From assembly GCA_964019135.1 (NCBI GenBank), contig OZ025257.1, positions 19,371,971 to 19,435,970 of the forward strand: a DNA stretch of 64,000 bases, given 5' to 3'. Shown here piece by piece: positions 36,276 to 47,826 of this stretch. A program made the position numbers and the translations under genes. A model generated the notes under the pieces. It saw only the letters and a list, made by a program, of their open reading frames with translations, ran no database searches and was not told the origin of the DNA. How positions within the stretch are numbered: the first letter of the stretch is position 1; each line of letters starts with the position of its first letter. The DNA is from Arenicola marina. Its lineage: Eukaryota; Annelida; Polychaeta; Arenicolidae.

Positions 36276-39200
36276 TAGAATTTCCATAGTGTTTCCAAAG
36301 AAAGCGCACGTCGCGGCAGTGCATGGTACAAGGTCGCCCTGGGTGAGTCCAACATCAGATCCGTCTCGGCTGAACGGGCACGGCCGTTGGGCAGAATTCA
36401 CATCTCATGCTGCTAATGTTATTGTCCAAAGGATTGGCTCCGCCGCTACTCTCACTTCGCAGCAGGCAACCGGTGCGAAAGTCAATATGCCGGCAAGGCT
36501 TCCAAAGTTCTTTCAATGCGAAGTTTTAAATCTTCGAATGTATCGCTTGCAGGAGTCTTCTTACACAAGATATTCCAGAATTCGTCAAACCACTCGTTCG
36601 CTTGTCGCAGAGAGCGTAGCCTACCTGTGTTACATCCATAGCTCGTCGTTGTGCCTGCCGTCAGTTGCAAGGCGTTCGCTTGTCGCAGAGAGCGTAGCCT
36701 ACGTGTGTTAAATCCAGAGCTCGTTGTTGTGCCTGCCGTCAGTGGCAAGGCCGGTATGGAAACTATTTAACCTCGAGGGAGACTATGGAAACTCCATAGA
36801 AATTCTATGAAAACTCTATAGAAATTCTATGAAAACTCTATGAAAATTCTATAAAAACTCTAGAGGAAAACGTTTAGAATTTCTATAGAAAAATCGATAA
36901 AAACCTTTAGAATTGTTTTTAGTGAAATTCTGTAAGATATTTGCCTACTGGGTGTAATGATGTCTGATAAACGTAATGACATGATTCGCGTAATGAATCT
37001 AGGAAGAGAGAATTGCCTTCGCGTATCCTTTCACATAAAGAGTACTACAAACCTGCAAACGTTCCTGGTCATAAGCGGCTACGAGAGGAAAAAAAATGAC
37101 TCTGTCGAAATATTATCTCTATATACGTTCTATAGCAACCAATTGCTCTAAAGAAGTATCCCTACATCTTCTGTAGAAATAACGCTTTCTATAGAAATAT
37201 CTGTTCACGTTGTATAGAAAATAATTGTACTATCGAGTTATGTACAAACGTTCCATAGAAAATCATATTTCTATAGATTTCTCTATAGAAATTCTATGGA
37301 GTTCTTTAAAAGGTTTGGTACGGGAGCGTCTCATGAATCAAGCAAATATTTGGGCAGACTAACATCGAACGTGTCTTTTCTCTGCCTTCCTATTCTTTCT
37401 TTTCACTCAGCCATTTTTCAGATATTTATGCATCATGATATGAATTAAATTGTAATTAAAACGTCGCCTAGTTTCTAGATAACAATAAGGCAAACACGCA
37501 CTTCTGTTAAGAAACCATCATTAATTTGACTCCAAGCAGCGCAAAAACCTGCGCGCATCTACGCAAATGTAATGCAAAAACAGATTCACAGTTACACATT
37601 TAACCCGAAAGCTTTCTACCTAAATTTTGCTCAATCCCTCCTAGACCGAAATGGCTGCTGTTATTGCATCACGTTTTGCCACGACAGATATCATTACCGC
37701 CAGAGAGGCAGGCATTACGCCTGTCGATCTCTTGGTCACCCAATCATGGACAGCTGTTGATGACGACAACGGTCAGCGGACGAGATGAAGAAGGATAGAT
37801 GGATCGATATGTGAATTGGTATCTGATGAAACATTTCAGTACTTTTAGATACAATGCACCAAGCATCACTCCGGGAGAATGTGAATATGAGTTGGGTATA
37901 AATAAAGAAGAATAGTGTAATTCAAGTTGATGGATGTTATCATTCTGTCTGCAAATATGGTTAAACAATGCTCTTTCGTCCTTAGTATTATCCACTCCTT
38001 TGTCGCTAGGATTTAGAGAAGGCATAGCTAACTTTTCTGAATATCTACCATATTGAAACAAAATATTATAAAAAAATATATCTTGGACCAGCTTGTGAGC
38101 ATTCCTCCAAAGATTACCGTTCGCAGATACATCATTACGACATTGATTAATTACGGCCAAATTCATGTGAATGATTTACGTATTATTTTTGCTTCATCTT
38201 ACATGCTCGCACAAGATGAATGTTTTGTTTAATTTGATCTTCATTTTTTATCAGATGGAAGCTGTTACATGGAGGCGAATTGGGCCCTCGATAATGATAA
38301 CCCCATTAGTTGCTGATCGTCCTGGTAAATTCACCCGAATAGAAAATAGCGCCGAATAGCGAAAATATCTAACAGAGACGCATAATAACACACCCACGCA
38401 TATCTCATTATACGCAACTCGTCTAATGTTTCCTCTCCAAATTGGACGTAATCCCATGTCATTAAAATAAATGAGCGAGGGATTTCATGGGCATGGGCCC
38501 ATGTTTTAATGGGTTTATCCGTGATGTGTTTTTTAACGTAAAGAGTGCCTCTACCATCGATTCAATATCATAATTCAAGAGCGAAAGGGACACATTTATG
38601 GCGGGGGATGCGTAGAGCCAGTCGCTTGCAAGCATTTGGCGGCGGACTATTAAGCATTGGCAGAAGCAAATGAAGCGGCAGTCACGGAGATATTAACGTA
38701 CGGGGCTGCTAATTATGAACCACAACCGGTATAAAAGGACACACTGTGTTAATGGGCCATATTCATAATTCTGAAATAACACCTGTCGCGAACGAGGCAG
38801 AGACATAATGTTTAGCCATGGTATTGCTAATGATGAACGGAACTTTTTGTATCTTATGTCTTCATCCATGTATTGTTCTTTTCAATCTTATCCGGGCTTG
38901 CGTTCGTTTGCAACGTTGCGACGTTTCCTTTATCAAACAAATCGCATGAAAAATATATCCCATTGGCATAGCTGACTCTTTGTAAGGGTTCTGTTATAGT
39001 CGACATGTGTCAATCGGAGTTTCTTTCCTTCAATTGGTCCAGCGCACACTTTTTGCACAGCTGGACATTCATAGTTTCCTGGCAAAGGGTTCAGATGCCT
39101 TTGAGATCCATACAAGTAAAGGAACATCATCTTGAATTGAATTACGTGTCATCTATCATGTGTTTTGTTTATTATCATAGACGTTGTGGGGCTTCTTTAA

Positions 39201-39854
39201 ATGTCACGTGGCTTTGTATCTCAAAGCGAGGGGAGGAGACTGTAGGACATCTAACAGTACGCTGAACGTCGTGGCACAATAGACAAGGGGGCTTTATTCG
39301 AGTCATGCTCGGACCCCAAATCGGGTATTTTTTGGACATGTCATTTAAGTCAATATCACAGAGCTTGCCTCGGGGTGGTTTGGCGCATGCCTGATCAAGC
39401 GTGGTCTGAAATGCCCGCTGAATAATACTTAGCAATTGACACCAAAAGAGCCACCTACGGCGCGTTCATGGCAAGGTCGTCACATGGCTATTTGAAAGGC
39501 ATAGAGGTGTTTGCATTGGTCATTTCTTCTATTATCTTTAACAACGGATAGTTTCACCCAGACAGTTTGACCTGATTACTTCCTAAGTAATAGAAGCATG
39601 TACGCGCCATGCGCTGTTGAAAAATTCACAAAGCAGGTGAAAAAATGAAGCACGAGTGCAGGAGAACGGCTCTCTTCAAACACAGGTTCAGTCACTGTAT
39701 ACATGCATGGTGCATGGGTTGCGTAAACATCTCTGTATTATCAAAGAAAGAGCTTCAAAAGTAGGTCATATAATAAAATAACACCACCTTGCTCGTGGAA
39801 GGTATTCACAGGTGAAAACGACAGAAAGAAATTCAATGCCCGTTGCATGTACTA

Positions 39855-42800
39855 TGGGCAACAAAAAAATTACCTGGGTTACATGGGCAGTGAGGATCGG
39901 GGGGTTGGCGCGGGTGGGGGGGGGTGTAGCAAGGGTGGGGGCGTACCCATAGTAATAGTTGGGGATGAGTGCACACCAATAAAACCCCCCAAAAAAATGC
40001 ACTACTCACTTTGGTTCACATACACGCAGTCAAGAAATACATAAAAACACGATCCCCGCCCCACAATTCTTTACCAGTCTCAATGTGGAGAAATTCATAT
40101 TCCTTCATAACATAGCGAGGAAGGTCGAATCTCTGGCAGATGACTCTTACCAATGGTAAATTTATAGCCCATCAAATGGCGAATTATAAATATCCTCATG
40201 CAGACATGTAAAAAAACAGGATGAAAGGCGAATGTGCCACGTGATATACTGGTGTCATCAGGTCATGTGACAGGTCATGTGACATCGCTCCCCTGCCGTC
40301 GGACAGTGATGGAGTCCTGCTGACACAAGCCACTCACTCAAACCACAGACGAGGAATTGACTTTTTGGCTAATAACCAGAATTAGATGAATGCTGTGTGA
40401 AGTTCAGAAAATTGACCGTAGCTTCATGGGACAAGAAATACATCAGTGGTAGTAAAATTGTGCCTTTAGAGTTTGTTTTTAAAAGCGACATAAAATGAAT
40501 GGTGGGTTTAAGTTCCGTGTCGGCCGCTCAAATTAAGTGCAATCTGCCACAGGAGAATTTTTTTCCCTTTTTTACACCCTACCTGCTGCCTGTCGACCAC
40601 ATCAAAAAGGTCGATATATCCACAAAGTACATTCTTGCCGCCACATATTGCGCTATCTATGACGTAATGCAATTACGCCTCATCTCACCATTTCCAGACA
40701 CTTCTATGTTACTGTCAATGGGGCGGTACATTGCGCTTTAGACCAACGGACCTTCGATGCTCGATAGTGTAAGGTGTAAATATGTTGCCTAAGTCGTTTA
40801 ACTCCAGGTGCTTAGGCCCGGCTCAGCCCGTGTGAGCGAAAAAAGTGAACTAAAACACCTATCTAATCCTTCATTCTGGACAGTCAATTATTTTATCGTT
40901 CCGTTATTACTCTAGAGTGTCGCATGAAGTTTTTCTTCATTATATGCTAAATTTATATCCATTTGTTTCATCATCGAAAACATGGGATGTTCGACTACCT
41001 ACCCAAATCCTGAGATGCCACGTAAAACGCAGGAGGCGCGACACCGCCATATCACCGCAAAGACCGCTTCACTGCCCATATTGCAAGCGCAATGATATTG
41101 GCGTTGGCGAGCCACTGCTCTAGCCGCAATGAAACCAGGATCCAGGGAGACAAGTCCATGAAGCCCGTTATGGGGATCCAGCACCCTCACTTCCTCTCTC
41201 CAACCCTGCCTCCCTCTCTCCCTTTTTGCCTCCAGCAGTGTCCAGCATAGTCTCTCTGCGCCGAAGGAAGCTCGAAACTGGATGCGAATAGATGCACTGG
41301 GCACTGACGTAGCAGTTAATTGCCTCGTAAGAAATGACATATGGGAGCATTGTTGTCCCCATGTGACTTCTTCATATGACATGACGTGTGTGATCGCTGC
41401 CGTGGGAGGAAGAAAGTCCCCAACCCTCCCAACCCTCTCCCCACACAAATTTGCATTAATCAGTCTTGCAGGAGTCCGCTCGTTGGGAATGGTTCTGGAT
41501 GGTTTACACTAAGTATTTGGGGCTTCGTATGGTGGGGGTAGTCCTTCCGTCTGTGTATTCGTGACAACAGCGTGGGTTCGAAACACGTGTGAATCGTCTA
41601 TTTGTGAAGACATAGGGCAAAGGTACAGCGGCGGGGTAGCAGCTGTAGCCAGGCTCTCGGCTTGAAACAGGGAGGCGGCTACCTTTATGATGTCTGGTTA
41701 CAGCTCCTGATAAATAATGGGACACGGGAACGGATGTGTGCGTTGTCATGCACCCGCGCATCAGACGAAAATAGGAACTGTGGTCATTTCCGGCTTTCTC
41801 CTCGAATGGTGATGTCACCATTATTGGTGGCACAGACACAGCCATCTTACCGCCAGGACGTGCTGTGTGGGCTGATTTACACACCAATTAACGCACATTC
41901 AACGTCGTCGGTGCCTGGCACGGTACTATTAACATAATGGTGTCTCCGTCTCCGTTGTGGGTTCAAGAATAATCTCTCCTTCTGTCGCTGTCTCTCTCTC
42001 TCACTCTCTTTTCCTCTCCCCAATTCTCTCAGCCTCTGTGTCTGTTTCGGTCTTCCTCTGTCTCGGTCTCCCTCTGTCTCGATCTCCCTCTGCCACTGCC
42101 TTCTCAATCAGCCCATCTTGTTCGTTTTGAGCGAAGTACCCGGGGGGACTTGTTGAGATGAAAACAGGTGGATTGCTTTTGCTTCACCCAGGGCTTGTTG
42201 ACGCTTAGTCGTAGGGAGGGAGACCAAAAGACGGTGGATCTCAGTTTAAAGTGTCAATGCCCCGATAATAAAATGTACGTATTCCTGCCTCGTACCCGAT
42301 ATTTGACTAAATTTCACGATATTTTTCGATTCTTTTAGACACTGTCAACTAAAGGTCAGTTTAAACATGTATGCAATCTTCTCGGGGCACTCGATAATCA
42401 CGGATTGCGCAGAATACAGAACCGCCTAATATTTGAAAGAGCCAATTGCGGGGTTAAACGTGTAATCACTGTTCGCATGGAACCCGGACTCATCTATACA
42501 AGACGTTCCGACTGCCGCATGTCCTTGCATGGTCGGTACGCTCAAGCCTCAGTCCATCGCCTCCGTGCCAAGGTCAAGGCCACTTCTGGTGGGTAGTCAG
42601 CGCCATGTGTGGAATACGAAATCCGATTACTCTGCAGTTGCTCGTCTCTTTTCCGACCGAGGTGTCGCCGAGGCGGGCTTTGTCTTGTGACTGGGGCCAG
42701 CCGAGCAGCATCAGTTGAGTAATTAGCCTCCTCCCCTCATCGGTGGTCTCCGGCATGAACCGGGTCTAGGCTGTTGGCATGATTATGGTGCCCAGTCGGA

Positions 42801-43782
42801 CAAGGTGCCTTGCCCCTTTCCCGAGAGTACTAGTCTACATTCCCTCTTCGCGGATGTTTCATAGATGCAGATGTTTCAGCTTCCCACACCCGGACGTGGA
42901 GCTCTGAATATGGAAGCGTATTGTGGGAGCTTTTTTTCACTTTTAGTACGCTTCTTATATGTATGTATATCATCGTGTATATAAATACAATATAATGATC
43001 ATGCCAGCTTTTGCCGAGAGAAACTGTCTATATTTATATATCTGCGAGTAAAACACCAAGCTTGGCTGGCCGGGCTGTGCTTAGCGGCATAACGGCTGGT
43101 GTCGATTATCTCGTTTCAGCAATCCAGGCCAATGGGGATCAGAGAGAGGAAGGGCACTGCGTTTTCAAGCACTATCCATGTGTAAACACCCGTTCATAGT
43201 CTTTTCGTTCCATATTATCCTTTTGCCCTTTCTGTTGTGGCCTTTCTCACAGGCAAACATGGGCCCGTATAGGGCTGTACAGTCACTACGGGATCTGATC
43301 GAGCACTCAAGGGACAGGGATACTGTGGCTCTATATCAATGCTATAGCATCGACGGCCTGTACATGCTGCCTACCCTCCGGTTGTTTGCCTTTACTCGCT
43401 TCACACACAAGATCGGCTAAAGCTGTCATTGGATGCACAACTAACCACTGAACTAAATGAGCAATAACATAATTATAACCATCAGAATAGGTTTATGTAA
43501 TATATGAACGTTTAGACAGTTAATGAACCAAAATGTCGCTGTTTTATGTGTGACTGTCAGTGTCAGGCGAACTAATGTGTTGCGTGCGATTTACCATGTC
43601 GTATGACGTAATAATCATCATGAATTGCATATTTGCTCACGGTTTCTATGGTTACGTAAAACGCTCCCGATATGGACTCCATTTGTCGCAGAAATGTAAA
43701 CATCGATAATTTGTCTCCAAATGTAACGCTTCCAACTGTCTCATCATGACCACATGCAATATGGCGAGATAAATGTCTTATC
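39855..43782 (+). repeat. Segmental duplication module B, copy 3 (left part, deleted internally)
   Basis: Follows 18,561-21,700 closely to about 43,040, then jumps to sequence equivalent to 26,107. It lacks the TTAA insert of B1/B2 and the nested TIR element, then matches 28,125-28,227 up to CTTATC, where the 7.2-kb foldback element enters. Thus about 4.4 kb present in B2 is deleted, while two sites show the state before insertion. No supported gene. Confidence 0.85.
43269..43782 (-). mobile_element. Uninterrupted TA-target TIR family copy (truncated), B3
   Basis: Starts TATAGGGCTGTACAG and runs as the reverse complement of the right half of the 0.8-kb elements at 16,610-16,078 and 60,027 downward. 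It ends by truncation at the shared GATAAATGTCTTATCT. It lacks both insertions carried by the B1/B2 counterparts, so it supplies their empty sites. Confidence 0.65.
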
Positions 43783-43796
43783 TAGTGTGGCCCATA

Positions 43797-44515
43797 TGTA
43801 CAAAGTAGCTGCGCCCTGCAAATCAGAGCTGCGCCCTGCAAAACAGAGCTGCTCTCTGCAAAACAGAGCTGCTCTCTGTAAATCAGAGCTGCGCTCTGCA
43901 AATCAGAGATCCTCCCTGCAAATCAGAGCTGCGCCGCTTTAGCGCGCAGCTCTGATTTCTTTATAGACCATATAAATCATTTTTGAGCTGTGCCCTTCAA
44001 ATCAGAGCTATGCAATCAGAGCTGCGCCCTGCATTTCAGAGCTGCGCCCTGCAATCAGAGCTGCGCCCTGCATTTCAGAGCTGCGCCCTGCATTTCAGAG
44101 CTGCGCTTTGCAGTCAGAGCTGCGCTTTGCAGTCAGAGCTGCGCCCTGCAAATCAGAGCTGCGCCCTGCAAATCAGAGCTGCGCCCTGCAATCAGAGCTG
44201 CGCCCTGCATTTCAGAGCTGCGCTTTGCAGTCAGAGCTGCGACCTGGATATCAGAGCTGCGCCCTGCAAATCAGAGCTGCGCCCTGCAATCAGAGCTGCG
44301 CCCTGCATTTCAGAACTGCGCCCTACAATCAGAGCTGCGCCCTGCAAATCAGAGCCGCGCCCTGGCAAATCAGAGCTGCGCACTGCAATTTGGAGCTGCG
44401 CTCTGCAAATCAGAGCTGCGCGCAGCAATTCAGACCTGTGCCCTGCAATTTGGAGCTGCAGCCTGCATTTTGGAGCTGCGCCCTGCATTTTGGAACTGCG
44501 CTGGAACTGGACCTG
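43797..44515 (+). repeat. Left-arm ~20-bp satellite of foldback element
   Basis: Roughly 30 units of GAGCTGCGCCCTGCA followed by AATCA, AAATCA or TTTCA, with a break at about 43,940-43,990. The last units drift to TTTGGA instead of TCAGA. Long open frames here (Q-S-C-A-L, S-E-L-R-P, I-R-A-A-P repeats in three phases) are artefacts of the repeat. Confidence 0.9.
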
Positions 44516-44963
44516 AAATAAGTCAATCGGTACGCGAGTGGGTTGCCAAGCAACAGAGCCCGTGTTTACAAACGCTCCTTATAAGGAAAACAATATATTT
44601 ACTTAAGTAAAAAGCAATTACTCTGTAAGGAATTTACCAGAGAACCGTTTGACAAACATTCACAAGTAAATTAAGTCCTACACAAGTAAATTCTCAAGCA
44701 AATTCCTTATGCCAGATCGCGAGTTTTGCAAATGTGCGTTGCCTAATAAGCCTAATGGCGAAATAGTCATAGAATTGTTAACATTTAGCACATATTTCCC
44801 TACGCAAAGCCAGGCAAGGGCTATAAGTTAGGATCTTTATCTTGGAGATGAGCAAACAAACAGCTTTGCAGGAACTGATTGGGTTCATTCCTAAAGCCGA
44901 TTTAAATAAGGATTTGTATAGATTTATGTAATCCGGGGCCTGTTTCCTACAACTGTTTAGATC

Positions 44964-45403
44964 TGTAACAGGAAATAACTTCCGCACAACGTTATTTATT
45001 CATAGTTACCCGACCTGACTTGACCCTGATTCAATCGCACTGATTGGTTCTTTCTTGCTAGTTGCAATACACAACTATCTACTATAAATAGGCTTTGGCG
45101 CGAAACGCCGGCAGTTTGCATTGTATGTATCGACAGGGACAGACCGTCCACTGCTCTATCATTGTTAACGTACTTTGACAATGCCATCTGTATTTACAGG
45201 TAAGCCTACGTACTTTATTTATGCTACTAGTATCCATTCTCATTTTATATTTAGAACTCTTATTAGGTATTCGAATTTGCATTGTATGTATCGACAGGGA
45301 CAGACCGTCCACTGCTCTATCATTGTTAACGTACTTTGACAATGCCATCTGTATTTACAGGAAATAAACCAGTTCAAACCACATGATACGAGTCGCTACA
45401 ACA
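44964..45403 (+). repeat. 5' LTR (440 bp)
   Basis: Begins TGTAACA and ends TACAACA, one base before the PBS-like TGG at 45,405. It contains a TATA box (CTATAAATAGG near 45,081) and an AATAAA at 45,363-45,368 near its end. An 86-bp segment occurs twice, at 45,115-45,200 and 45,276-45,361 (161-bp offset). The first 269 bp recur inverted at the far end of the element. With no direct 3' LTR, the limits rest on TG...CA and the PBS-like site. Confidence 0.75.
45081..45091 (+). promoter_or_regulatory. LTR TATA box
   Basis: CTATAAATAGG in the U3/R part of the LTR. Transcription would start about 25-30 bases downstream, near the GCCGGCAG at 45,107-45,114. The inverted LTR copy carries the same box firing back across pol on the minus strand. 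Confidence 0.55.
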
Positions 45404-45404
45404 A

Positions 45405-45422
45405 TGGCGTCACCGATGGGAC
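45405..45422 (+). other. Primer-binding-like site
   Basis: TGGCGTCACCGATGGGAC directly follows the LTR end and begins with the TGG expected to pair with a tRNA CCA tail. The tRNA species is not identified. Confidence 0.5.
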
Positions 45423-45963
45423 TTTAATTGGCTTTTGGTAATAATAGTTTATGCGAAGCTGTGCCGGCCAGCTCAAAGGCAATACGGTTCCGGGTTTATG
45501 AAGTATATTGAAATAACTTTGTTTACCCTTGGATACCTAAATGTAAGACCTTTAATTGTTCCGCATAACTACGTCTCAGCTCACAGTTGACCCTTTACCA
45601 TGCCAAAATCAACGGCGACCTTGTATTTGTGAGGTAATTGCTCAACTCCGTGTACCGAAGCTGTCATGAGGAACCAGGCCGCCCGATGAGCAGCACTGTG
45701 GTGGCAGCGACCGTGTGACGACGGAGTGCATCGTGTCCGGGACAAGCAGACCGCTGACCCTGGACCTCGCTGAGCAGTACCTGTGTTCAGTAAACCGCGC
45801 GAACTACCGCCCCCGCAGATCAGACCCGATTGCGGTCACTGGGTGAAACTCAGTGCATTTCTTCAACAGCTGATACATCACAAAGGCTCTCAGCTCTTCA
45901 CAACACGGCGAACCTGGACAACGGGATCCACTACTGATTAGGAAGCATCCCTAACCGCCATGA

Positions 45964-46561
45964 GTGAGTGCATATTTTTTTAAACCTGTTATCTTGATTG
46001 ACAATTTGTGAACGTCCTTTCTGGTGACCAGGTGACCAAGTACCTTTTTCTGAAATTGCGGTCATTTTATGTTATCATCAGTAATGAACATTACTTATTG
46101 GACTTTTCTATCTCATTAAACGAGAGTCCCAATGTTCCTTCTCGTATGTTTAGTGAAAGGCGGCAATTCACGGTATGACATGAAGTAAAATGAGTGACTG
46201 TGCTATGAATGTGACATTATTTGTTTTATGAGTGTAAATTCTGGTGTTAAATAATATTACAAAGTATATAGAGGCATGAAACTTGCACTTGTAGGTAATT
46301 AAGGTGTCAGTGTAAAAACTCGTGTAGCGTTGTCATTAGTTTAAAGTTACCATCCATACACCTTGTTCATATTCCATTGATCAACAAGTCTAACCCTTTA
46401 CACCAACTTTACTCATTCAATTGCTTACCCCTTTTTCTGATCAGTCATTTTAGTAGTTTTATGACCTAATATAGACCAGCTTGACCTGTCCTTATTTAAT
46501 GATTGTTGGACAGTTAGTATTTCATTTCCGACTGACTATATTTGATATTGATATTTGGCAG
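45964..46561 (+). other. Possible intron in the gag leader
   Basis: CCGCCATGA is followed at once by a strong donor GTGAGT (45,964-45,969); TTTGGCAG at 46,554-46,561 can serve as acceptor. Removing these 598 bases joins ATGA to TTGGATACC in the gag frame with no stop, moving the start codon to 45,960 in a better initiation context and adding 12 residues to Gag. The acceptor pyrimidine tract is weak, so this is a proposal. Confidence 0.35.
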
Positions 46562-46593
46562 TTGGATACCCAATCGGGGCCATTTTGGGCAAA

Positions 46594-47826
46594 ATGACTT
46601 CGCACGAACGTGCACTTTATATTTCTGGTTTGTCTTCTGACACCTCTGCAAGTGACCTTGAAAACGCTTATGGCGATGTGGGTGATGTAGAGGACATACT
46701 TCTTGTTTATGATAGGGAATCTCGCGCCTTTAAAGGCACAGCATACATTTTATTTAAAAATGCTGAATGTGTACCTAAAGCGGTGTCGGAAGCATCTGGC
46801 CGCTCGGTATGTGGTCAAACTCCTATGCTGAGAATCGCGGGAGCTGAACACGAGCTGCAGATAACTAGATTGCAGGACACCCGCCATGCACAATCCCAAT
46901 CCCCTGACATTTCATCCAGTGAGTCCACCCATCCAGTAAACCCCCCTCATGATCACTTTGTTAAAATCCCGAATTTCTCAGGAGATGCTGGGAAAGGCGA
47001 ACTAACATATGAACAGTGGAAATATGAAGTTCGATGTTTGATAACAGAGGGTTATTCAACAGGCTCAATTCTTCAAGCCGTACGGCGCTCGTTGAGAGGT
47101 ACCGCTGCCCAAGTCATGAGATACCAGGGTGAGCGGGTAACTGTAGTTGACCTTTTAACAAAGTTTGATGTTATCTTTGGAAACATCCTGTCTCTGGAAC
47201 AATTGTATCAGGAATTTTATAGTGCCAAACAAAAATCTAGCGAATCACCAACAATCTGGGGTTGTAGGCTGGAAGAATTACTGTCACAAATAAAAGACAA
47301 GGTCGGAGTTAGCGAGCCACTTGCCAAAAGCATGCTACGTACCCAGTTTTGGCTGGGACTTGTCAATGAAAAACTCAAAAATGCCACTAGGCATAAATTT
47401 GACGCTGGCTTGTCGTACGAAGACTTGGTGAAAGCCATAAGGACAGCTGAACATGAATATAGCACTTCCAGCAAAGTTTCTGATCGTAACAAAATGATTG
47501 CTCCTCAGCAGATAGACACCAATAATGAGGTACTCACAAAGTTGTCCCAACTTATAGATCAGGTTGCTAAACTCGAAGTTTCGGTCACTGGGATTTCGAG
47601 TAGGGTTCGCTATTTGGAACAAAGGGGGCCTCAACAGGCATCCTACGGACCTGGCGAAAAACGTTCCCCCCACAAACAAGTGGTTAAGTGCACCAGATGC
47701 GAAAGAAGGGGACATGATGTATCAAAATGTCGAGCAAAGATACACATTAACGGTTTTCCTTTAAACCAAGAGGCACCCGTGTCGGAGGGAGGAACACGGA
47801 GTGCGTTAGGAACACATCCACATTAA
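46594..47826 (+). CDS. gag: PNMA-like Gag with RRM-like N-terminus and CCHC knuckle
   Basis: Structural polyprotein of the gypsy-like element; 410 residues from the ATG at 46,594, with no internal stops. Residues ~6-82 have an RRM-like layout: RNP2-like LYISGL (8-13) and RNP1-like KGTAYILF (47-54). Residues ~125-290 resemble the PNMA/Ty3 capsid: F-S-G, G-E-L-x-Y-E-x-W, then the R-S-L-R-G-x-A-A-x-V signature near 165-174, and F-x-x-I-F-G (191-196). A likely coiled coil covers ~308-342. The zinc knuckle is C366-C369-H374-C379 (CX2CX4HX4C). Domesticated PNMA proteins and ZCCHC12-type relatives share this RRM-capsid layout. The ORF ends in a 76-nt overlap with pol, which is in the -1 frame. An upstream spliced start is possible (see the candidate intron). 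Gag could still be expressed although pol is truncated. Confidence 0.85.
   Translation: MTSHERALYISGLSSDTSASDLENAYGDVGDVEDILLVYDRESRAFKGTAYILFKNAECVPKAVSEASGRSVCGQTPMLRIAGAEHELQITRLQDTRHAQSQSPDISSSESTHPVNPPHDHFVKIPNFSGDAGKGELTYEQWKYEVRCLITEGYSTGSILQAVRRSLRGTAAQVMRYQGERVTVVDLLTKFDVIFGNILSLEQLYQEFYSAKQKSSESPTIWGCRLEELLSQIKDKVGVSEPLAKSMLRTQFWLGLVNEKLKNATRHKFDAGLSYEDLVKAIRTAEHEYSTSSKVSDRNKMIAPQQIDTNNEVLTKLSQLIDQVAKLEVSVTGISSRVRYLEQRGPQQASYGPGEKRSPHKQVVKCTRCERRGHDVSKCRAKIHINGFPLNQEAPVSEGGTRSALGTHPH

Larger units (their letters stand above)
35268..39540 (+). repeat. Segmental duplication module A, copy 2
   Basis: Collinear with 1,350-5,520. It differs by a large TTTCCATAG minisatellite expansion (35,640-36,100), a more complete SINE (36,108-36,275), a partly duplicated GTCGCAGAGAGCGTAGCCTA segment (36,597-36,690), and loss of ~555 bp present at 3,421-3,976. 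It is followed by B3, giving the order A2-B3 just as A1-B1. No supported gene. Confidence 0.85.

Noticed and set aside
43797..44515. CRISPR-like array
   Set aside because: Units are contiguous with no unique spacers, and the context is an animal transposon arm.
43983..44610. Open frames of 177, 206 and 137 residues with repeated SELRP / QSCAL motifs
   Set aside because: They lie in three phases of a ~20-bp satellite and have no non-repeat domain; stops are absent only because of the repeat.
45082..45348. Short minus-strand ORF matching the C-terminus of pol
   Set aside because: The match is because pol runs into the inverted LTR; it is antisense LTR sequence, not a conserved protein.
46555..46593. 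Gag start at 46,555
   Set aside because: The codon there is TTG; the first ATG in frame is at 46,594, unless the proposed splice is real.
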